A DNA stretch of 47,310 nucleotides from Phycisphaerales bacterium (GCA_007693845.1 RECV01000235.1:1-47310), one strand, 5' to 3'. Counted from the stretch's first letter, positions 27,698-37,512 are shown. Program-made: numbers and translations. The notes: generated from the sequence alone by a model not told the origin.

Positions 27698-28069
27698 TTC
27701 GCCTCACAAACCGATTGAATATTCATCAATCCAGATCTCAAACTGAAAATCGACCAAGATCAGCGGCCGTGGTGATCGCCCGCGAATCTGATCATCGTCA
27801 ATGTTGATCGGACCGTTCCGATGATCGGTCCAAACAGATCATGCAGAACGGTCTGATTGACGGTGAAATCACACGGCTGCGGCATAGCCGTTCGCGTCTG
27901 AAAGATGGCCGAATCGAACGCAGGGTGGCGGGATTCCCGCCTCCCCCCTACAGTCACCCGAATACAGAAGCGGATCGACGGCGAATACACTGTGGGCCAC
28001 CGTCCCGGCCGGCATCAAACGAGATGCCATTGCTATCGATTGTCCAAACAAATCCCAGCCAGAACACTT
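27698..28069. other. Divergent intergenic region with two palindromes
   Basis: These 372 bases lie between the RedB-like gene (minus) and folE (plus). A perfect ten-base palindrome TGAATATTCA sits at 27716-27725, just upstream of the RedB-like start. A 6-base-pair inverted repeat (GGACCG / CGGTCC, loop 10) lies at 27810-27831. No gene is supported here; the folE frame stays open back to 27905 but lacks a ribosome site and family similarity there. Confidence 0.45.
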
Positions 28070-28771
28070 ATGTCAGACCCGGACCAGCAACTCGCATCGT
28101 CTTCCCGCCGAAACCGAACCAGCGGTTCCGATCACACCGCAGGGCCGCAAGACCTTCAGAAAAGCGCCTCCGCCGACTTGGCTCAGAACGGCGAAGTCAA
28201 TGACGAGCAGGCCAAGGCGTACGTGCGCGGCCTGTTGTCGTACATCGGTGAGGATCCCGATCGGGAAGGTCTGCTCGACACGCCCAAGCGCGTGATCGGC
28301 GCGATGCGCGACCACTTTGCCGGCTATCAGGAAGATCCGGCGGAGTACCTCAAGCGAACCTTCAGCGAGGTCGAGGGCTACAACGAGCTGGTCCTCGTCA
28401 CCGATATTCAACTGCACAGCCACTGCGAGCACCACATGGTGCCCTTCGTGGGCAAGGCCCACGTGGCGTACATTCCCGATGGCAAAGTCGTCGGCCTGTC
28501 GAAAATCGCGCGCGTCGTCGACGCCTACGCCAAGCGCCTGCAGGTGCAGGAGAAACTCACCGCTCAGATTGCGGACGCGATCTGGGAACATCTCCAGCCG
28601 CAGGGCGTGGCGGTCATCCTCCAGTGCCAGCACTTCTGCATGTGCTACCGCGGGGTGAAGAAACCCGGCTCGTGGACGACGACCAGCAAACTGCACGGAA
28701 TCTTTCTGCAGAACGGACCGAGCCGGATGGAACTGTTCACGCTGCTGGGGATGGATCGCAGTATCGGATGA
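28070..28771 (+). CDS. folE: GTP cyclohydrolase I
   Basis: FolE converts GTP to 7,8-dihydroneopterin triphosphate, the first step towards folate and queuosine-type pterins. The 233-residue protein has the zinc site residues in [11 protein letters not shown] (cysteine about 119 and histidine about 122) and in QHFCM (cysteine about 190), plus GYIP-like [18 protein letters not shown]. Length is about 10-45 residues above the family norm because of a polar N-terminal extension of some 50 residues with no recognisable domain. The ATG at 28070 is chosen as the first start with a reasonable context. It is followed after 165 bases by the Gld-type operon. Confidence 0.95.
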   Translation: MSDPDQQLASSSRRNRTSGSDHTAGPQDLQKSASADLAQNGEVNDEQAKAYVRGLLSYIGEDPDREGLLDTPKRVIGAMRDHFAGYQEDPAEYLKRTFSEVEGYNELVLVTDIQLHSHCEHHMVPFVGKAHVAYIPDGKVVGLSKIARVVDAYAKRLQVQEKLTAQIADAIWEHLQPQGVAVILQCQHFCMCYRGVKKPGSWTTTSKLHGIFLQNGPSRMELFTLLGMDRSIG

Positions 28772-28936
28772 TGTCCGTGATGGACCCGATTGGCTGCGGG
28801 CGATTCACTACGGCCAGTTCTACCTCTTCCGGGCTTTGCGTACACTGGTTCAGCCGCGTTGGGGCACTTCCCCACGATCCCGACGGCTCGTTCCCGATTC
28901 AAGTCCGAAGGAAGGTTGACCGCATGTTCAGGAGCC

Positions 28937-29773
28937 ATGACCGTGACTGACCACCAGGGTGCCACGACCGCCACCGCTGATCCGAAGCGGGCGGCGAAAG
29001 AAGCACCGAAAGATTCGGGCCGCACCGATCAGCCCGTCATGATCGACGCCAAAGACGTGACCAAACGCTACGGCTCGACGCTGGCGGCGGACCGCGTCTC
29101 GTTTGAGATTCGACGCGGTGAGATTGTCGGCTTTCTCGGCCCCAACGGAGCCGGCAAGAGTACCGTTCTGAAAACGATTTCGACCTGGCTGCCGCCGACC
29201 TCCGGCACCGTTGAAGTCGCCGGCTTTGATGTTCAGAAGGATCCCCTCGCGGTGCGTCAGCGGCTGGGATACCTGCCCGAGCACAACGCGATGTACGAAA
29301 CGATGCGCGTCGACCGCTTCCTGCGGTTCATGGGCAAGGTGCGCGGCATGAGCGGCGAGCATCTGACCAAGCGCACCAACTGGGTGGTCGGCAAGTGCCA
29401 ACTCGAAGCGGTGCTCGGCAAGCGGATCAATCAGTGCTCCAAGGGCTACCGCCAGCGGATCGGTCTGGCCGCCTCGCTGTTGCATGATCCGCAGGTGATT
29501 CTGCTCGACGAACCCACGCACGGACTGGACCCGCTTCAGGTCGCCGCGTTCCGTGATTTCATCCGCGAGCTGCGCCCGAACCGCGCGATCCTGTTCAGCA
29601 GCCACATTCTCGCGGAGGTCATGGCCACCTGCGAGCGGCTGCTGATCATCAACCTCGGCAAGCTGCTGGCAGACACCACCGTCACCGAACTGCGGGCGGT
29701 CGCGGATGAGAAGAACATCTCATTGGAAGAAGCCGTACTGGAAATTGTCCGCAAGGGAGGCAAACGCACATGA
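28937..29773 (+). CDS. gldA: ABC transporter ATP-binding protein, GldA/ABC-2 type
   Basis: This 278-residue cytoplasmic ATPase pairs with the GldF-type permease coded just downstream. It has Walker A GPNGAGKST, Q-loop GYLPEHNAMY, signature SKGYRQRIGL, Walker B VILLDEP followed by THGLDPLQ, and the switch histidine in FSSHILAEV. Residues 1-35 are a low-complexity charged extension. CAGGAG lies directly upstream of the ATG at 28937. Its stop overlaps the next gene by four bases. In Bacteroidetes GldA/F/G is needed for gliding; in planctomycetes and others the same gene set occurs without gliding and its substrate is unknown. Confidence 0.92.
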   Translation: MTVTDHQGATTATADPKRAAKEAPKDSGRTDQPVMIDAKDVTKRYGSTLAADRVSFEIRRGEIVGFLGPNGAGKSTVLKTISTWLPPTSGTVEVAGFDVQKDPLAVRQRLGYLPEHNAMYETMRVDRFLRFMGKVRGMSGEHLTKRTNWVVGKCQLEAVLGKRINQCSKGYRQRIGLAASLLHDPQVILLDEPTHGLDPLQVAAFRDFIRELRPNRAILFSSHILAEVMATCERLLIINLGKLLADTTVTELRAVADEKNISLEEAVLEIVRKGGKRT

Positions 29774-30537
29774 GCGCGACCGTCGCGACCCACCACGCCG
29801 GCTACGTCGAAGGCATCCGCATCATCGCGGCTCGCGAACTCGGCGCGTATTTCGATTCCAGCATTGCCTACGTCTACACCATCGCGTTCGTCATTCTCGC
29901 CAACTCGATCTTCATGAACGAGTTCTTTCTGACCGGCACGGTGGACATGACCGCCTTTTTCGATCTGATGCCGCTGCTGATGGTTCTGTTCATCCCCGCC
30001 GTCACGATGCGGCTGTGGGCGGAGGAAAAGAAGACGCGCACGATTGAACTGCTGCTGACGCTACCCATCCGCACCAGCCAGGCGGTCATGGGCAAGTACA
30101 TTGCGGCGCTGGGTCTGTTCGGCTTGTTTCTCGTCGGATCCCTCCCGATCCCGATCATGCTGCTGGTGCTGGGCAGCCCCGACCTGGGCTTGATCATCAG
30201 CGGCTACATCGGACTGCTGCTCTTGGGCGGCATGTTCCTCGGCTTCGGCATGTTTCTCTCCGCCATTTCCGGCGATCAGATCGTCGCGTTCGTGCTGAGC
30301 GCGATCGTCGGGTTTGCGTTTGTGCTAAGCGGACAGGAACAGGTCGTCGCGGTGCTCGACGGCTTGATTCCCGCGCTCAGTATCGGCACCGTGCTGTACG
30401 AGAATTTCTCCGTCATGCCGCGCTACGATTCATTCGTCCGCGGCGTCATCGATATCGGCTCGCTGACATACTTTGTTCTCTTCATCGGCCTGTTTCTCTG
30501 GCTGAACGTTCAGTTGCTGGAACGTCAACGAACATGA
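29770..30537 (+). CDS. gldF: ABC-2 type permease, GldF family
   Basis: This 255-residue protein has six membrane helices. The N-terminal region (RIIAARELGAYFDSSIAYVY) and the conserved RLWAEEKKTRTIELLLTLP loop, in which the ATPase contact helix lies, are typical of GldF/NosY-like ABC-2 permeases. It starts with an ATGA overlap with the ATPase gene and ends with an ATGA overlap with the GldG gene, so the three products are likely made in matched amounts. Function with the ATPase as a transporter is established for the family; the cargo is not known. Confidence 0.92.
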   Translation: MSATVATHHAGYVEGIRIIAARELGAYFDSSIAYVYTIAFVILANSIFMNEFFLTGTVDMTAFFDLMPLLMVLFIPAVTMRLWAEEKKTRTIELLLTLPIRTSQAVMGKYIAALGLFGLFLVGSLPIPIMLLVLGSPDLGLIISGYIGLLLLGGMFLGFGMFLSAISGDQIVAFVLSAIVGFAFVLSGQEQVVAVLDGLIPALSIGTVLYENFSVMPRYDSFVRGVIDIGSLTYFVLFIGLFLWLNVQLLERQRT

Positions 30538-33500
30538 GACGCCTCGATCTTTTCCTCATCGTCCTGGGCGGGGTGATGCTGCTTCTGATCGCGATTTTTG
30601 CGATGCGCATCACCACGCATGTGCCCAACTCGCGCATGGAAATGAGCCGCGTCAAGCTCATGCAGCTCTCGCCCGAAACGCGCGAAATGCTGCGAAACCT
30701 TGAGCACGAGGTGCTGATTACCTACTACGTCAGCGGCCGCGAGCACATGCCCTCGCACATGCGCCAGCTCGAACGGCAGGTGGTGGATTTCCTCAGCACG
30801 TTGAAACGGGAAGCCGGCGGGCAACTGGATTACCAGGTCATCGATCCGCACGACGATCCGGAGATGCAGCAACACGCCGCGCAACAACGGGCGGCCCCTT
30901 TCCGGGTGCGAACCGTCACGCGGGATGCCTATACCGAAACCTCGGTCTGGTCTTCGTTGCAGATCCGGTACGGCCCCCACTCGCCGGCAATCATCAATGG
31001 CGTTTCGCCGGATCATCTGCCGCGTTTGCAACAGTTGCTGACGGGACAGATCGAGCAGATGAAAGATCCCCGCCAACCCGTCTTCGGGCTGGCGGTCGAA
31101 GATGGTTCGTTCCGGCAGTTTCGTCAGTTTCTGCAGCTCTACGGTGAGGTCGTTCCGGTTGAAGTGCATGGCGATCGCGCCCTGCCGCGTGAGTTGGACG
31201 CCCTTTTCTGGATGAACCCGGGCGAAGTGAGCTCCGCCCAGATCTCACGTATTCGACGTTTCATGGAGTCCGGCCGGAGCGTCATCGTCGCCGGCAGTCG
31301 GCACGACGTGCAGGTGCAACGTGTCGGCGGCGAACAGCGGTTCTCGCTGATCCAGGCCGACCAGGCGCCGGAAGAACTCTTGGCCGCGTTCGGCTTGCGC
31401 CCGATCGACGGTCTCGTGCTGGATCACTTCTCCCAGACCGTGCCGGGCGACCCCGCCCCGCGGCCGGTGCGGTTCATGATCCGCTGCACCGCGCGGAATC
31501 AGGATTTCCGCGCCATGCGCATGATTCCCAACGGCAACCTGCTCTTCAGCGCGGCCACGCCGTTCGAGTTTGACCGGGAGCGCCTGACCGAACTCGGCTA
31601 TTACCCCACGGTTCTGGCGACGACCTCCGACCGAACGCAGATTCAGGACATGAAGTACGGCGAAGTGGACCTGTTGAGCGCGGAGATGTTCTCGGGCGAT
31701 CCGACCCCCCGCTTGCCGCTGATGGTCTGGCTCCGCCCGAATGCGCCGTGGCAGGGTTCGCTGGTCGCCGCCGGGGCTTCATCCCTGTTCGATGACCGCT
31801 TGCTGATGGAAGATGGATTCGCCCACCGCCGACTGGTTGAAACCTTCGCCAAGACGTTCGGCGCAGACGATCGACTGGTGATCAACCGCACCGACCTGGG
31901 GCGTTCGGAGCCGCTGCCCACGCTGGCAGGCCCCTCGCGGTGGATCTGGCGTGCGGTTTGTATCGGCGCGATTCCCGTCATTCTGTTGGGCGTGGCCTAT
32001 CGCCGCGGCGTTCTGAGCATCGGTCGTTCTCCGAGTCCGGCGGGTCCGGAACGTGCTCGCGCTCTACCGCTGACGGCCGGTGCGGGTCTGGTCGCGGTGC
32101 TGATCATTTCGGGCCTCTTCGTGGCGACCGGCTGGCGGGCCGATCTGACGGCGAATCAGACGAACGTACTGGCCTCAGCAACGCGTGACTACGCGCAGGC
32201 AGCGAGGGATGAACACGCTGTCAATGCCACGCTGTACATTTCTCGCCAGAGTTCGCTGCCGCCCGAGTTGCGGCCGATGGTTCGGCGGCTGCGTGACCAA
32301 ATCCGCGACCTTCGCCGCGCTGGCGCACAGATCGACTTCTCCATCGTCATTGCGGACGACCTGACTGACGAGGAACGGGAACGCCTCGCGGAAGAGCGGC
32401 GGATCAAATCGTTCCGGTTCACCACGCGTGATGAAGATCAGACGATCGTCCGCACCATCTACTGCACGCTCGAACTGAATGGGAGGGAACGCACCGAACG
32501 CCTGTCCTTCACCTCGCGCCAGTCGTTCGAACATCTCGAGTTCCGGCTCGCCTTTGCGTTGTGGCGGCTTCAAACCGGGCGGGAGATTCACATCGCCTTC
32601 GCCTCGGACATTCCACGGCTGTCCGCGGCCGAGGCGTTTCACGACTTTCAGCAGCGCAATCTGCTCGCGCCGACCGGAACGGATGTGTACAGTCAGGCCC
32701 GGTCGTTTCTCGAAGCGCATGATTTCCGCGTTTCGCATATCGATGCGCGCCATCCCCGGATGCCGGAAGATCCCGTCGATCTGATCGTCTGGATGCAGCC
32801 CCGTCGGGACATCATGCCGATGCTCGAGATCGTGGCGGAGCAACTGCATCGCGGCACGCCGGTCTTCCTCGCCGGTCAGCACTACAACATGCAGTCGCGC
32901 CAATACCGCGGGCAGGACTTTGAGGTCGTGTACTGGCCCCAGCCGCAGGTGCTGGACATTGATCTTCACCTCTTTCCTCAACTCGGATTGACCGTCAAAC
33001 GCGAACTGGTGTTCGACCGGTTGAAGTTCGAGATGGCGTTGGACACGCAGGTGAACGTCGCGGCAGGCGAGCGCGAATACCAGGAACAGATTTCTGCCCG
33101 TTCGTTCCAGGTGCGCGCCTCGGCGTCGAGTTTCGATCGGTTCCATCCCGCAATGCGCGGTCTCGGTGATCAGGCCCTGCCCTTCCCGGCTTTCATCGAG
33201 ATCGACAAAGAGGCCCTTCGCCAGCATGGTCTGACCGCAACGCCACTGATGACCACGTCGGATCAGAGCTGGCGGTTCAACTGGACCGGCGGCTGGATTC
33301 CCGAACGAGTGCTCAACGGCCCCAACGGACCGGACGCTCGCGCCGATCAACGTGAAGCCAATGCCGAAGCGAACGGCCAGTTGAACTGGTCGCCCCGCCT
33401 GCCCCTTGCGGTCTGGATCGAAGGCACGTTCCCCGACCTCGCCGAGTCACTCGAAGGCCGTCGTCATGATGCGACCGACCCGATCGAGCTGGAGTCGGAT

Positions 33501-33869
33501 GAACACACGGATGAGACGATCGCAACTTCACAGTTGATGCTGGTCGCCACCTCCCACCTGTTCCGCAACGAACGTTTCGGACACGAGGATTATCGCTCGG
33601 ACCACTTCCTGCTCAACGGCGTGAGCGTCCTGGCGCTGCCCGAGGCGCTGGCGGAGGTCGCCACGCATCGTCACATGCCCCGCGGCGTTGATCTGGTGAC
33701 CGCCGAAGAACGACTGCGCTGGCGATCGCTGGTGGTCTTTGCCGGCCCGGTCTTGCTCATCGGATTCGGCTCGTTCTGGTGGATCGCCCGGCGGAAGGCA
33801 CCGGTCCATCCGGACTTGCGTAAAAGCCCTGCGGAGACGAATGAACAGAACGATCTGGAGAAGCGCTGA
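30534..33869 (+). CDS. gldG: GldG-family auxiliary ABC protein with two tandem GldG-like modules
   Basis: The product has 1111 residues, roughly twice the usual GldG length. Module 1 (about 1-508) has an N-terminal helix (LDLFLIVLGGVMLLLIAIFA), the MSRVKLMQLSPETREMLRNL segment typical of GldG, a long extracytoplasmic domain with IDPHDDPE, and a closing helix near 470-490. Module 2 (about 509-1111) repeats the plan: helix near 510-535, LTANQTNVLASATRDYAQ, another extracytoplasmic domain, and a last helix at 1064-1086. Both copies keep the order of helix, ABC_transp_aux-like domain, helix. It overlaps the permease gene by four bases and the DUF4340 gene by one. This looks like an internal duplication or fusion of two GldG genes. 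Confidence 0.85.
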   Translation: MRRLDLFLIVLGGVMLLLIAIFAMRITTHVPNSRMEMSRVKLMQLSPETREMLRNLEHEVLITYYVSGREHMPSHMRQLERQVVDFLSTLKREAGGQLDYQVIDPHDDPEMQQHAAQQRAAPFRVRTVTRDAYTETSVWSSLQIRYGPHSPAIINGVSPDHLPRLQQLLTGQIEQMKDPRQPVFGLAVEDGSFRQFRQFLQLYGEVVPVEVHGDRALPRELDALFWMNPGEVSSAQISRIRRFMESGRSVIVAGSRHDVQVQRVGGEQRFSLIQADQAPEELLAAFGLRPIDGLVLDHFSQTVPGDPAPRPVRFMIRCTARNQDFRAMRMIPNGNLLFSAATPFEFDRERLTELGYYPTVLATTSDRTQIQDMKYGEVDLLSAEMFSGDPTPRLPLMVWLRPNAPWQGSLVAAGASSLFDDRLLMEDGFAHRRLVETFAKTFGADDRLVINRTDLGRSEPLPTLAGPSRWIWRAVCIGAIPVILLGVAYRRGVLSIGRSPSPAGPERARALPLTAGAGLVAVLIISGLFVATGWRADLTANQTNVLASATRDYAQAARDEHAVNATLYISRQSSLPPELRPMVRRLRDQIRDLRRAGAQIDFSIVIADDLTDEERERLAEERRIKSFRFTTRDEDQTIVRTIYCTLELNGRERTERLSFTSRQSFEHLEFRLAFALWRLQTGREIHIAFASDIPRLSAAEAFHDFQQRNLLAPTGTDVYSQARSFLEAHDFRVSHIDARHPRMPEDPVDLIVWMQPRRDIMPMLEIVAEQLHRGTPVFLAGQHYNMQSRQYRGQDFEVVYWPQPQVLDIDLHLFPQLGLTVKRELVFDRLKFEMALDTQVNVAAGEREYQEQISARSFQVRASASSFDRFHPAMRGLGDQALPFPAFIEIDKEALRQHGLTATPLMTTSDQSWRFNWTGGWIPERVLNGPNGPDARADQREANAEANGQLNWSPRLPLAVWIEGTFPDLAESLEGRRHDATDPIELESDEHTDETIATSQLMLVATSHLFRNERFGHEDYRSDHFLLNGVSVLALPEALAEVATHRHMPRGVDLVTAEERLRWRSLVVFAGPVLLIGFGSFWWIARRKAPVHPDLRKSPAETNEQNDLEKR

Positions 33870-34987
33870 TGTGGAAGCAGTTGTTCATCATGGCCATCCT
33901 GCTCGCCGCGCTCATCGGCGCGGACCGCTACATCCAACACCAGCGCGCTGACGAGCGCAAGGCCAGCGCGCAGGTCACCGAGCTGTTTAGCACCGCGATG
34001 TTTCTAGAGAATCCGGTGGCGGCGTTCCGGTTGATCACCGCCGACGATCGTGAATGGACCTACATCCACGATGAAGGCATCTGGCGCAGTGTTGAAGCGT
34101 TCGGCGCGCCCGGCATCCAGTCACGAATGGAACTCCTGCTCCCGAGCCTGCTCAGCGCTCGGGGCGTGATCCAGGCAAAAACCAGTGAGCATCAGGCACA
34201 TTTCGGCCTTGGGGGATCAGAGCGGATCGTCATTGCCGCCTGCGGCCCGGCTGTGCTCACCGATCCGGACGGTGACGTCATCGCCGGGATTGAAATCGGC
34301 CGCGCAATCCCCGAAACCAACAGCACGTTCGTTCGCCGCTTGGGGGAGCAGGCCATCTGGGCGGTCAACATTGATTTTCATGACATCATCAAGTTGAGCG
34401 AGGTCCCGGGCATCCCGCCGATGCTCGATCCCAACATCATTCCCGAGGCATGGCCCGGAGCGGACGTCGGCATTCAATCCGTGTCCGTGCAACGCTTTGA
34501 CGGCGGCGAGAGCTATCGCGCGCAACGCGTGGAACGCACACCCGCGGATGCCGAATCCTCGCGCGCGGTTCCCTGGGAATGGGTCATCGAGATTTCCGAC
34601 GGCACTTATTCGATCGACCCTCGCCTGGTGCAGAGCTACTTCTTGTTCCTGGTGCGCGCACCGTTTGCCGGCATTCTCAGACCCGGCAATCGTCCGGAAC
34701 TGGGGTTTGAGGATCCGCAGGCGCAAATCGACCTGACCACCGCCGACGGCGAAGTCCTGCGTCTTCTCGTTGGCGCCCGTCAGCCGCGCGGAGGCGTGGC
34801 GATTCTGAACAGCTACACACAGGTTGGCTACCTGCTCGATCCGAATCTGCTGCCGCTGCTTGTTCCGGATGCGGATGTGCTTCTCGGCGATGCGCTCGAC
34901 GATCCGTGGGAGCCGCACATTCGACCCGAGAGACAGTTTCCCGATTTGCCCGAAGGCGTGGAGTTACCCGCCGAGATGCTGCGTTGA
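33869..34987 (+). CDS. DUF4340 domain protein, last gene of the Gld-type operon
   Basis: The product has 372 residues. One N-terminal helix (WKQLFIMAILLAALIGADRY) anchors a periplasmic domain of the DUF4340 type, which usually follows GldG genes. Recognisable parts are FRLITADDREWTYIHDEGIW near the start and the ISDGTYSIDPRLVQSYFLFL and LLVGARQPRGGVAIL stretches later. Its ATG overlaps the GldG stop (TGATG, 33869). It likely associates with the Gld complex on the outer face of the membrane. The gene ends 33 bases from the convergent lptG-like stop. Confidence 0.85.
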   Translation: MWKQLFIMAILLAALIGADRYIQHQRADERKASAQVTELFSTAMFLENPVAAFRLITADDREWTYIHDEGIWRSVEAFGAPGIQSRMELLLPSLLSARGVIQAKTSEHQAHFGLGGSERIVIAACGPAVLTDPDGDVIAGIEIGRAIPETNSTFVRRLGEQAIWAVNIDFHDIIKLSEVPGIPPMLDPNIIPEAWPGADVGIQSVSVQRFDGGESYRAQRVERTPADAESSRAVPWEWVIEISDGTYSIDPRLVQSYFLFLVRAPFAGILRPGNRPELGFEDPQAQIDLTTADGEVLRLLVGARQPRGGVAILNSYTQVGYLLDPNLLPLLVPDADVLLGDALDDPWEPHIRPERQFPDLPEGVELPAEMLR

Positions 34988-35020
34988 TGACCACCCCGGG
35001 GATCATCGAGTGTTCATCGG

Positions 35021-36649
35021 TCAGTGTCGCGACAGTTTCCAGAAGATGATGCAGAGCAGAAATCCGAGGATCAGGTTGCCCGACCACATGACGCCGAGGC
35101 CGCTGATCACATCGCCATCGCGCATCATTTTGTCACCGCCGGAAATCAGGATGAGTCCGAGGACCGCCGGGGCGAACGCCCAGACGTAGATGACCAGAGG
35201 CACGCTGCCGCGGAGCCACATGGCGAGGACCGCGCCGATGGTGAGCAGCATGAAGGCCGTTGCCGCCTGCGCATAGCGCGCCATGATACGAGCATCGATT
35301 TCGTAGCGGAGATCCTCGATCCGCCGTTCCAGACGTTGCACCTGACGACCCAATGGAGCGTTCATTTCTTCGATCAGACGGTTGGCTTCGACAATCAGTT
35401 CTTCTGCCGGAAACAATGTCCAGTCGATCTCATCAATGCTGCGCACCAACAGGTTCTGATCCGTTAGCCGCTCACGTCGATTGACGAGTCCGTCCGCCTG
35501 CAGGTCGATCACTTCAGCATTGCGCAGCTCCAGATCGTAGGTTGACCCCGCCAGCGCGCTTCCGGCCAGTCGCGTGATCGTCGCCCCATCGGCATTGATG
35601 CGCCGCAGAGACGTGTCGTCTTCAAATTGTCGAATCTCGATCGTGCGGTTTTCGGCACGCTCAAGTCGGCCCGCTGAAATGGAATCGGCGTAGATGACGT
35701 ATCGACGGCGACTCGGTCCGGACTGCACCAGTTCGATACGGCCGTCTTCCCGCAGTTGGCGATCCAGCTGCCGCCACGCCTGATGCTCGCTGATCGCGTG
35801 CGCCAGAAGCAGGCGATCATCGACCACGCGGCCGTAGAGATCCGGCTGATCACGGATCGCCAGCAACTCGCTCCGCGTTTTGGCTCGCAGTTCATCGTGA
35901 AGGACACTGGGCACGACGATGGCCTGAGGCGGCTCGACCTCCGGCATTCGCGCGAGCTGACCGCTGCTGCCATCGAAGATGACCGTGTCGTTCATCAGCA
36001 GTTTGATAAACGTGTCGCCGCCTTCCCGGTAGATGTCCACGACCGCATCGCGGGCGGTGATATCCTTTTCCACGCGCCCTTCGCGGTCGAGTTCAACCGC
36101 AACCACCCGGGAGAGTCTCATGCGCGTATCCGCGGTGGTGTCACCCGGCTGCACGATGACACGCATGTGGTCGGCGTAGATCTGAATATTCCCGAGGCGG
36201 AACGGTGCTCCCCGATCGATCGACGCCTGGAAGATGCGGGTCGCATCGGCCGCCACGGTTCGTTCCATGACGTCCCAGAACTTCGGAATCATCCATTGGG
36301 TCAGCACGACCATGATGAGGGTCAACACCACGCCGAGCGCGAAGACGGGGGCAAGCAGCCGCTGATAGCTCACGCCGCTCACCGCTGCCGCCATGATTTC
36401 GTTATCGCTCGTCAGTCGGTAGAGCACCATCGTGGACGCGAAGCCGGCCGAGAACGGCAGGGCGAACTGCATCATGGGGACGGTCGCCATGACGAGAAAC
36501 CGTGCAACGTCGACGGCGGAAAAGACCCCTTCGCCTGCAAATGAACGCAGCGTGATGCCGAAGGCGATCACCACGACAAGAATCGCCGCGGTTAACAGGA
36601 AGGTGCGCAAGAGTTCGCCGAGGATATAGCGGTAAAGGAGCCAGGGCAT
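35021..36649 (-). CDS. lptG: LptF/LptG-family permease with enlarged periplasmic domain
   Basis: The family forms the inner-membrane permease that lifts lipopolysaccharide onto the Lpt bridge. The 542-residue product has three N-terminal helices (LLYRYILGELLRTFLLTAAI, FLVMATVPMMQFALPFSAGF and LLAPVFALGVVLTLIMVVLT) and three C-terminal ones (AATAFMLLTIGAVLAMW and two more). Between them is a periplasmic beta domain far longer than usual; LptF and LptG normally have about 360-390 residues. The ATG at 36649 gives MPWLLYRYILGELL, the family-typical start; the frame reaches to 36877. Only one such gene is here, although two partners are normally needed. Confidence 0.85.
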   Translation of the reverse strand: MPWLLYRYILGELLRTFLLTAAILVVVIAFGITLRSFAGEGVFSAVDVARFLVMATVPMMQFALPFSAGFASTMVLYRLTSDNEIMAAAVSGVSYQRLLAPVFALGVVLTLIMVVLTQWMIPKFWDVMERTVAADATRIFQASIDRGAPFRLGNIQIYADHMRVIVQPGDTTADTRMRLSRVVAVELDREGRVEKDITARDAVVDIYREGGDTFIKLLMNDTVIFDGSSGQLARMPEVEPPQAIVVPSVLHDELRAKTRSELLAIRDQPDLYGRVVDDRLLLAHAISEHQAWRQLDRQLREDGRIELVQSGPSRRRYVIYADSISAGRLERAENRTIEIRQFEDDTSLRRINADGATITRLAGSALAGSTYDLELRNAEVIDLQADGLVNRRERLTDQNLLVRSIDEIDWTLFPAEELIVEANRLIEEMNAPLGRQVQRLERRIEDLRYEIDARIMARYAQAATAFMLLTIGAVLAMWLRGSVPLVIYVWAFAPAVLGLILISGGDKMMRDGDVISGLGVMWSGNLILGFLLCIIFWKLSRH

Positions 36650-36981
36650 GTCACGAAAACCGGACGCGTTCAAAGACGGACTCCACCCGGCACAACCGGG
36701 CAGCAGTCTGCGACATGATACGCCCGAACGCCGCGGTTGCGCTTGCCCGCGACTGACATCCAACGAACAGGCATGGTCCGATGTCGATGGCCTATCGGAC
36801 TCCGGACGTGAAAACGTAGAGGGTGTACCAACTGGATCGTCATATTCAGTGGAATCCGTGGCTCTCCACCGAGACACATCTGACTTGTGCCCCCTTTCAA
36901 TTCGATGAATAGAGCAGATCGTTCCATCGGTGCGGCCTGCGGAGCAGATCGCAGGTGCACGGATCAGGCAGGAGCTTCATC
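36650..36981. other. Divergent intergenic region upstream of the pilin cluster
   Basis: These 332 bases separate the lptG-like gene (minus) from the first pilin-like gene (plus). TTGTGC with AATAGA 17 bases on (from about 36886) is a weak candidate promoter for the pilin genes. I do not see a sigma-54 TGGCAC-N5-TTGC element, although a sigma-54 regulator gene lies at the far end of the cluster. Confidence 0.4.
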
Positions 36982-37512
36982 GTGGCAGTCACTGACAGAT
37001 CACAATCCGGACGACGAGTTCGAGGCGGCTTCACGCTGCTGGAATCGCTCATGGCGGTCGGCATTCTGCTGATGGTCGTGATGGCCGTCACTTTGGCGGT
37101 GACCGCGGGCCAGCACCATGCGTTCGAAGCACAGCAGCGGATTGCCGCCACGATCGCTGCGGAGGAACTGATGGGCCGGCTCTCCACGCTCGAATACCAG
37201 GACTTGGCCGGCTGGCACGGGTACGAAGAAACGCCCGGCAACATGACGGCCATGGACGGAGATCCCATGCCGGCAGGGTTCCGGCAGGTCGGACGACGCG
37301 CTTCCGTTCAGCAGCAGATGGAAACGCTGCCCGGCTCGAACATCAACGTGCTGGGATACCACGTCCGCGTTCAGGCCTTCGACGGCACCGGCGAAACGCT
37401 GATCGAGCTTGCCCGATTCGTGCCCCAGCCGGCCGAGGAAACGGTCGGGACTGAGGAAACCAGTGGAACCTCCGGCGGCGGCGCACTCGGCCTCGGCATC
37501 CTTGGACTTTGA
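36982..37512 (+). CDS. Pilin-like protein (PilV/GspI-type minor pseudopilin)
   Basis: The product has 176 residues. A short basic leader ends in the prepilin peptidase site RRVRGG followed by FTLLESLMAVGILLMVVMAV, with Gly at -1, Phe at +1 and Glu at +5, as in type IV pilins and pseudopilins. The C-terminal part is globular and ends in a Gly-rich tail. The start is a GTG at 36982 with GGAG eight bases upstream; an in-frame GTG at 36955 lacks such a site. It heads a run of four pilin-like genes. Lack of the PilA-type C-terminal disulphide pair fits a minor rather than a major pilin. Confidence 0.82.
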   Translation: MAVTDRSQSGRRVRGGFTLLESLMAVGILLMVVMAVTLAVTAGQHHAFEAQQRIAATIAAEELMGRLSTLEYQDLAGWHGYEETPGNMTAMDGDPMPAGFRQVGRRASVQQQMETLPGSNINVLGYHVRVQAFDGTGETLIELARFVPQPAEETVGTEETSGTSGGGALGLGILGL

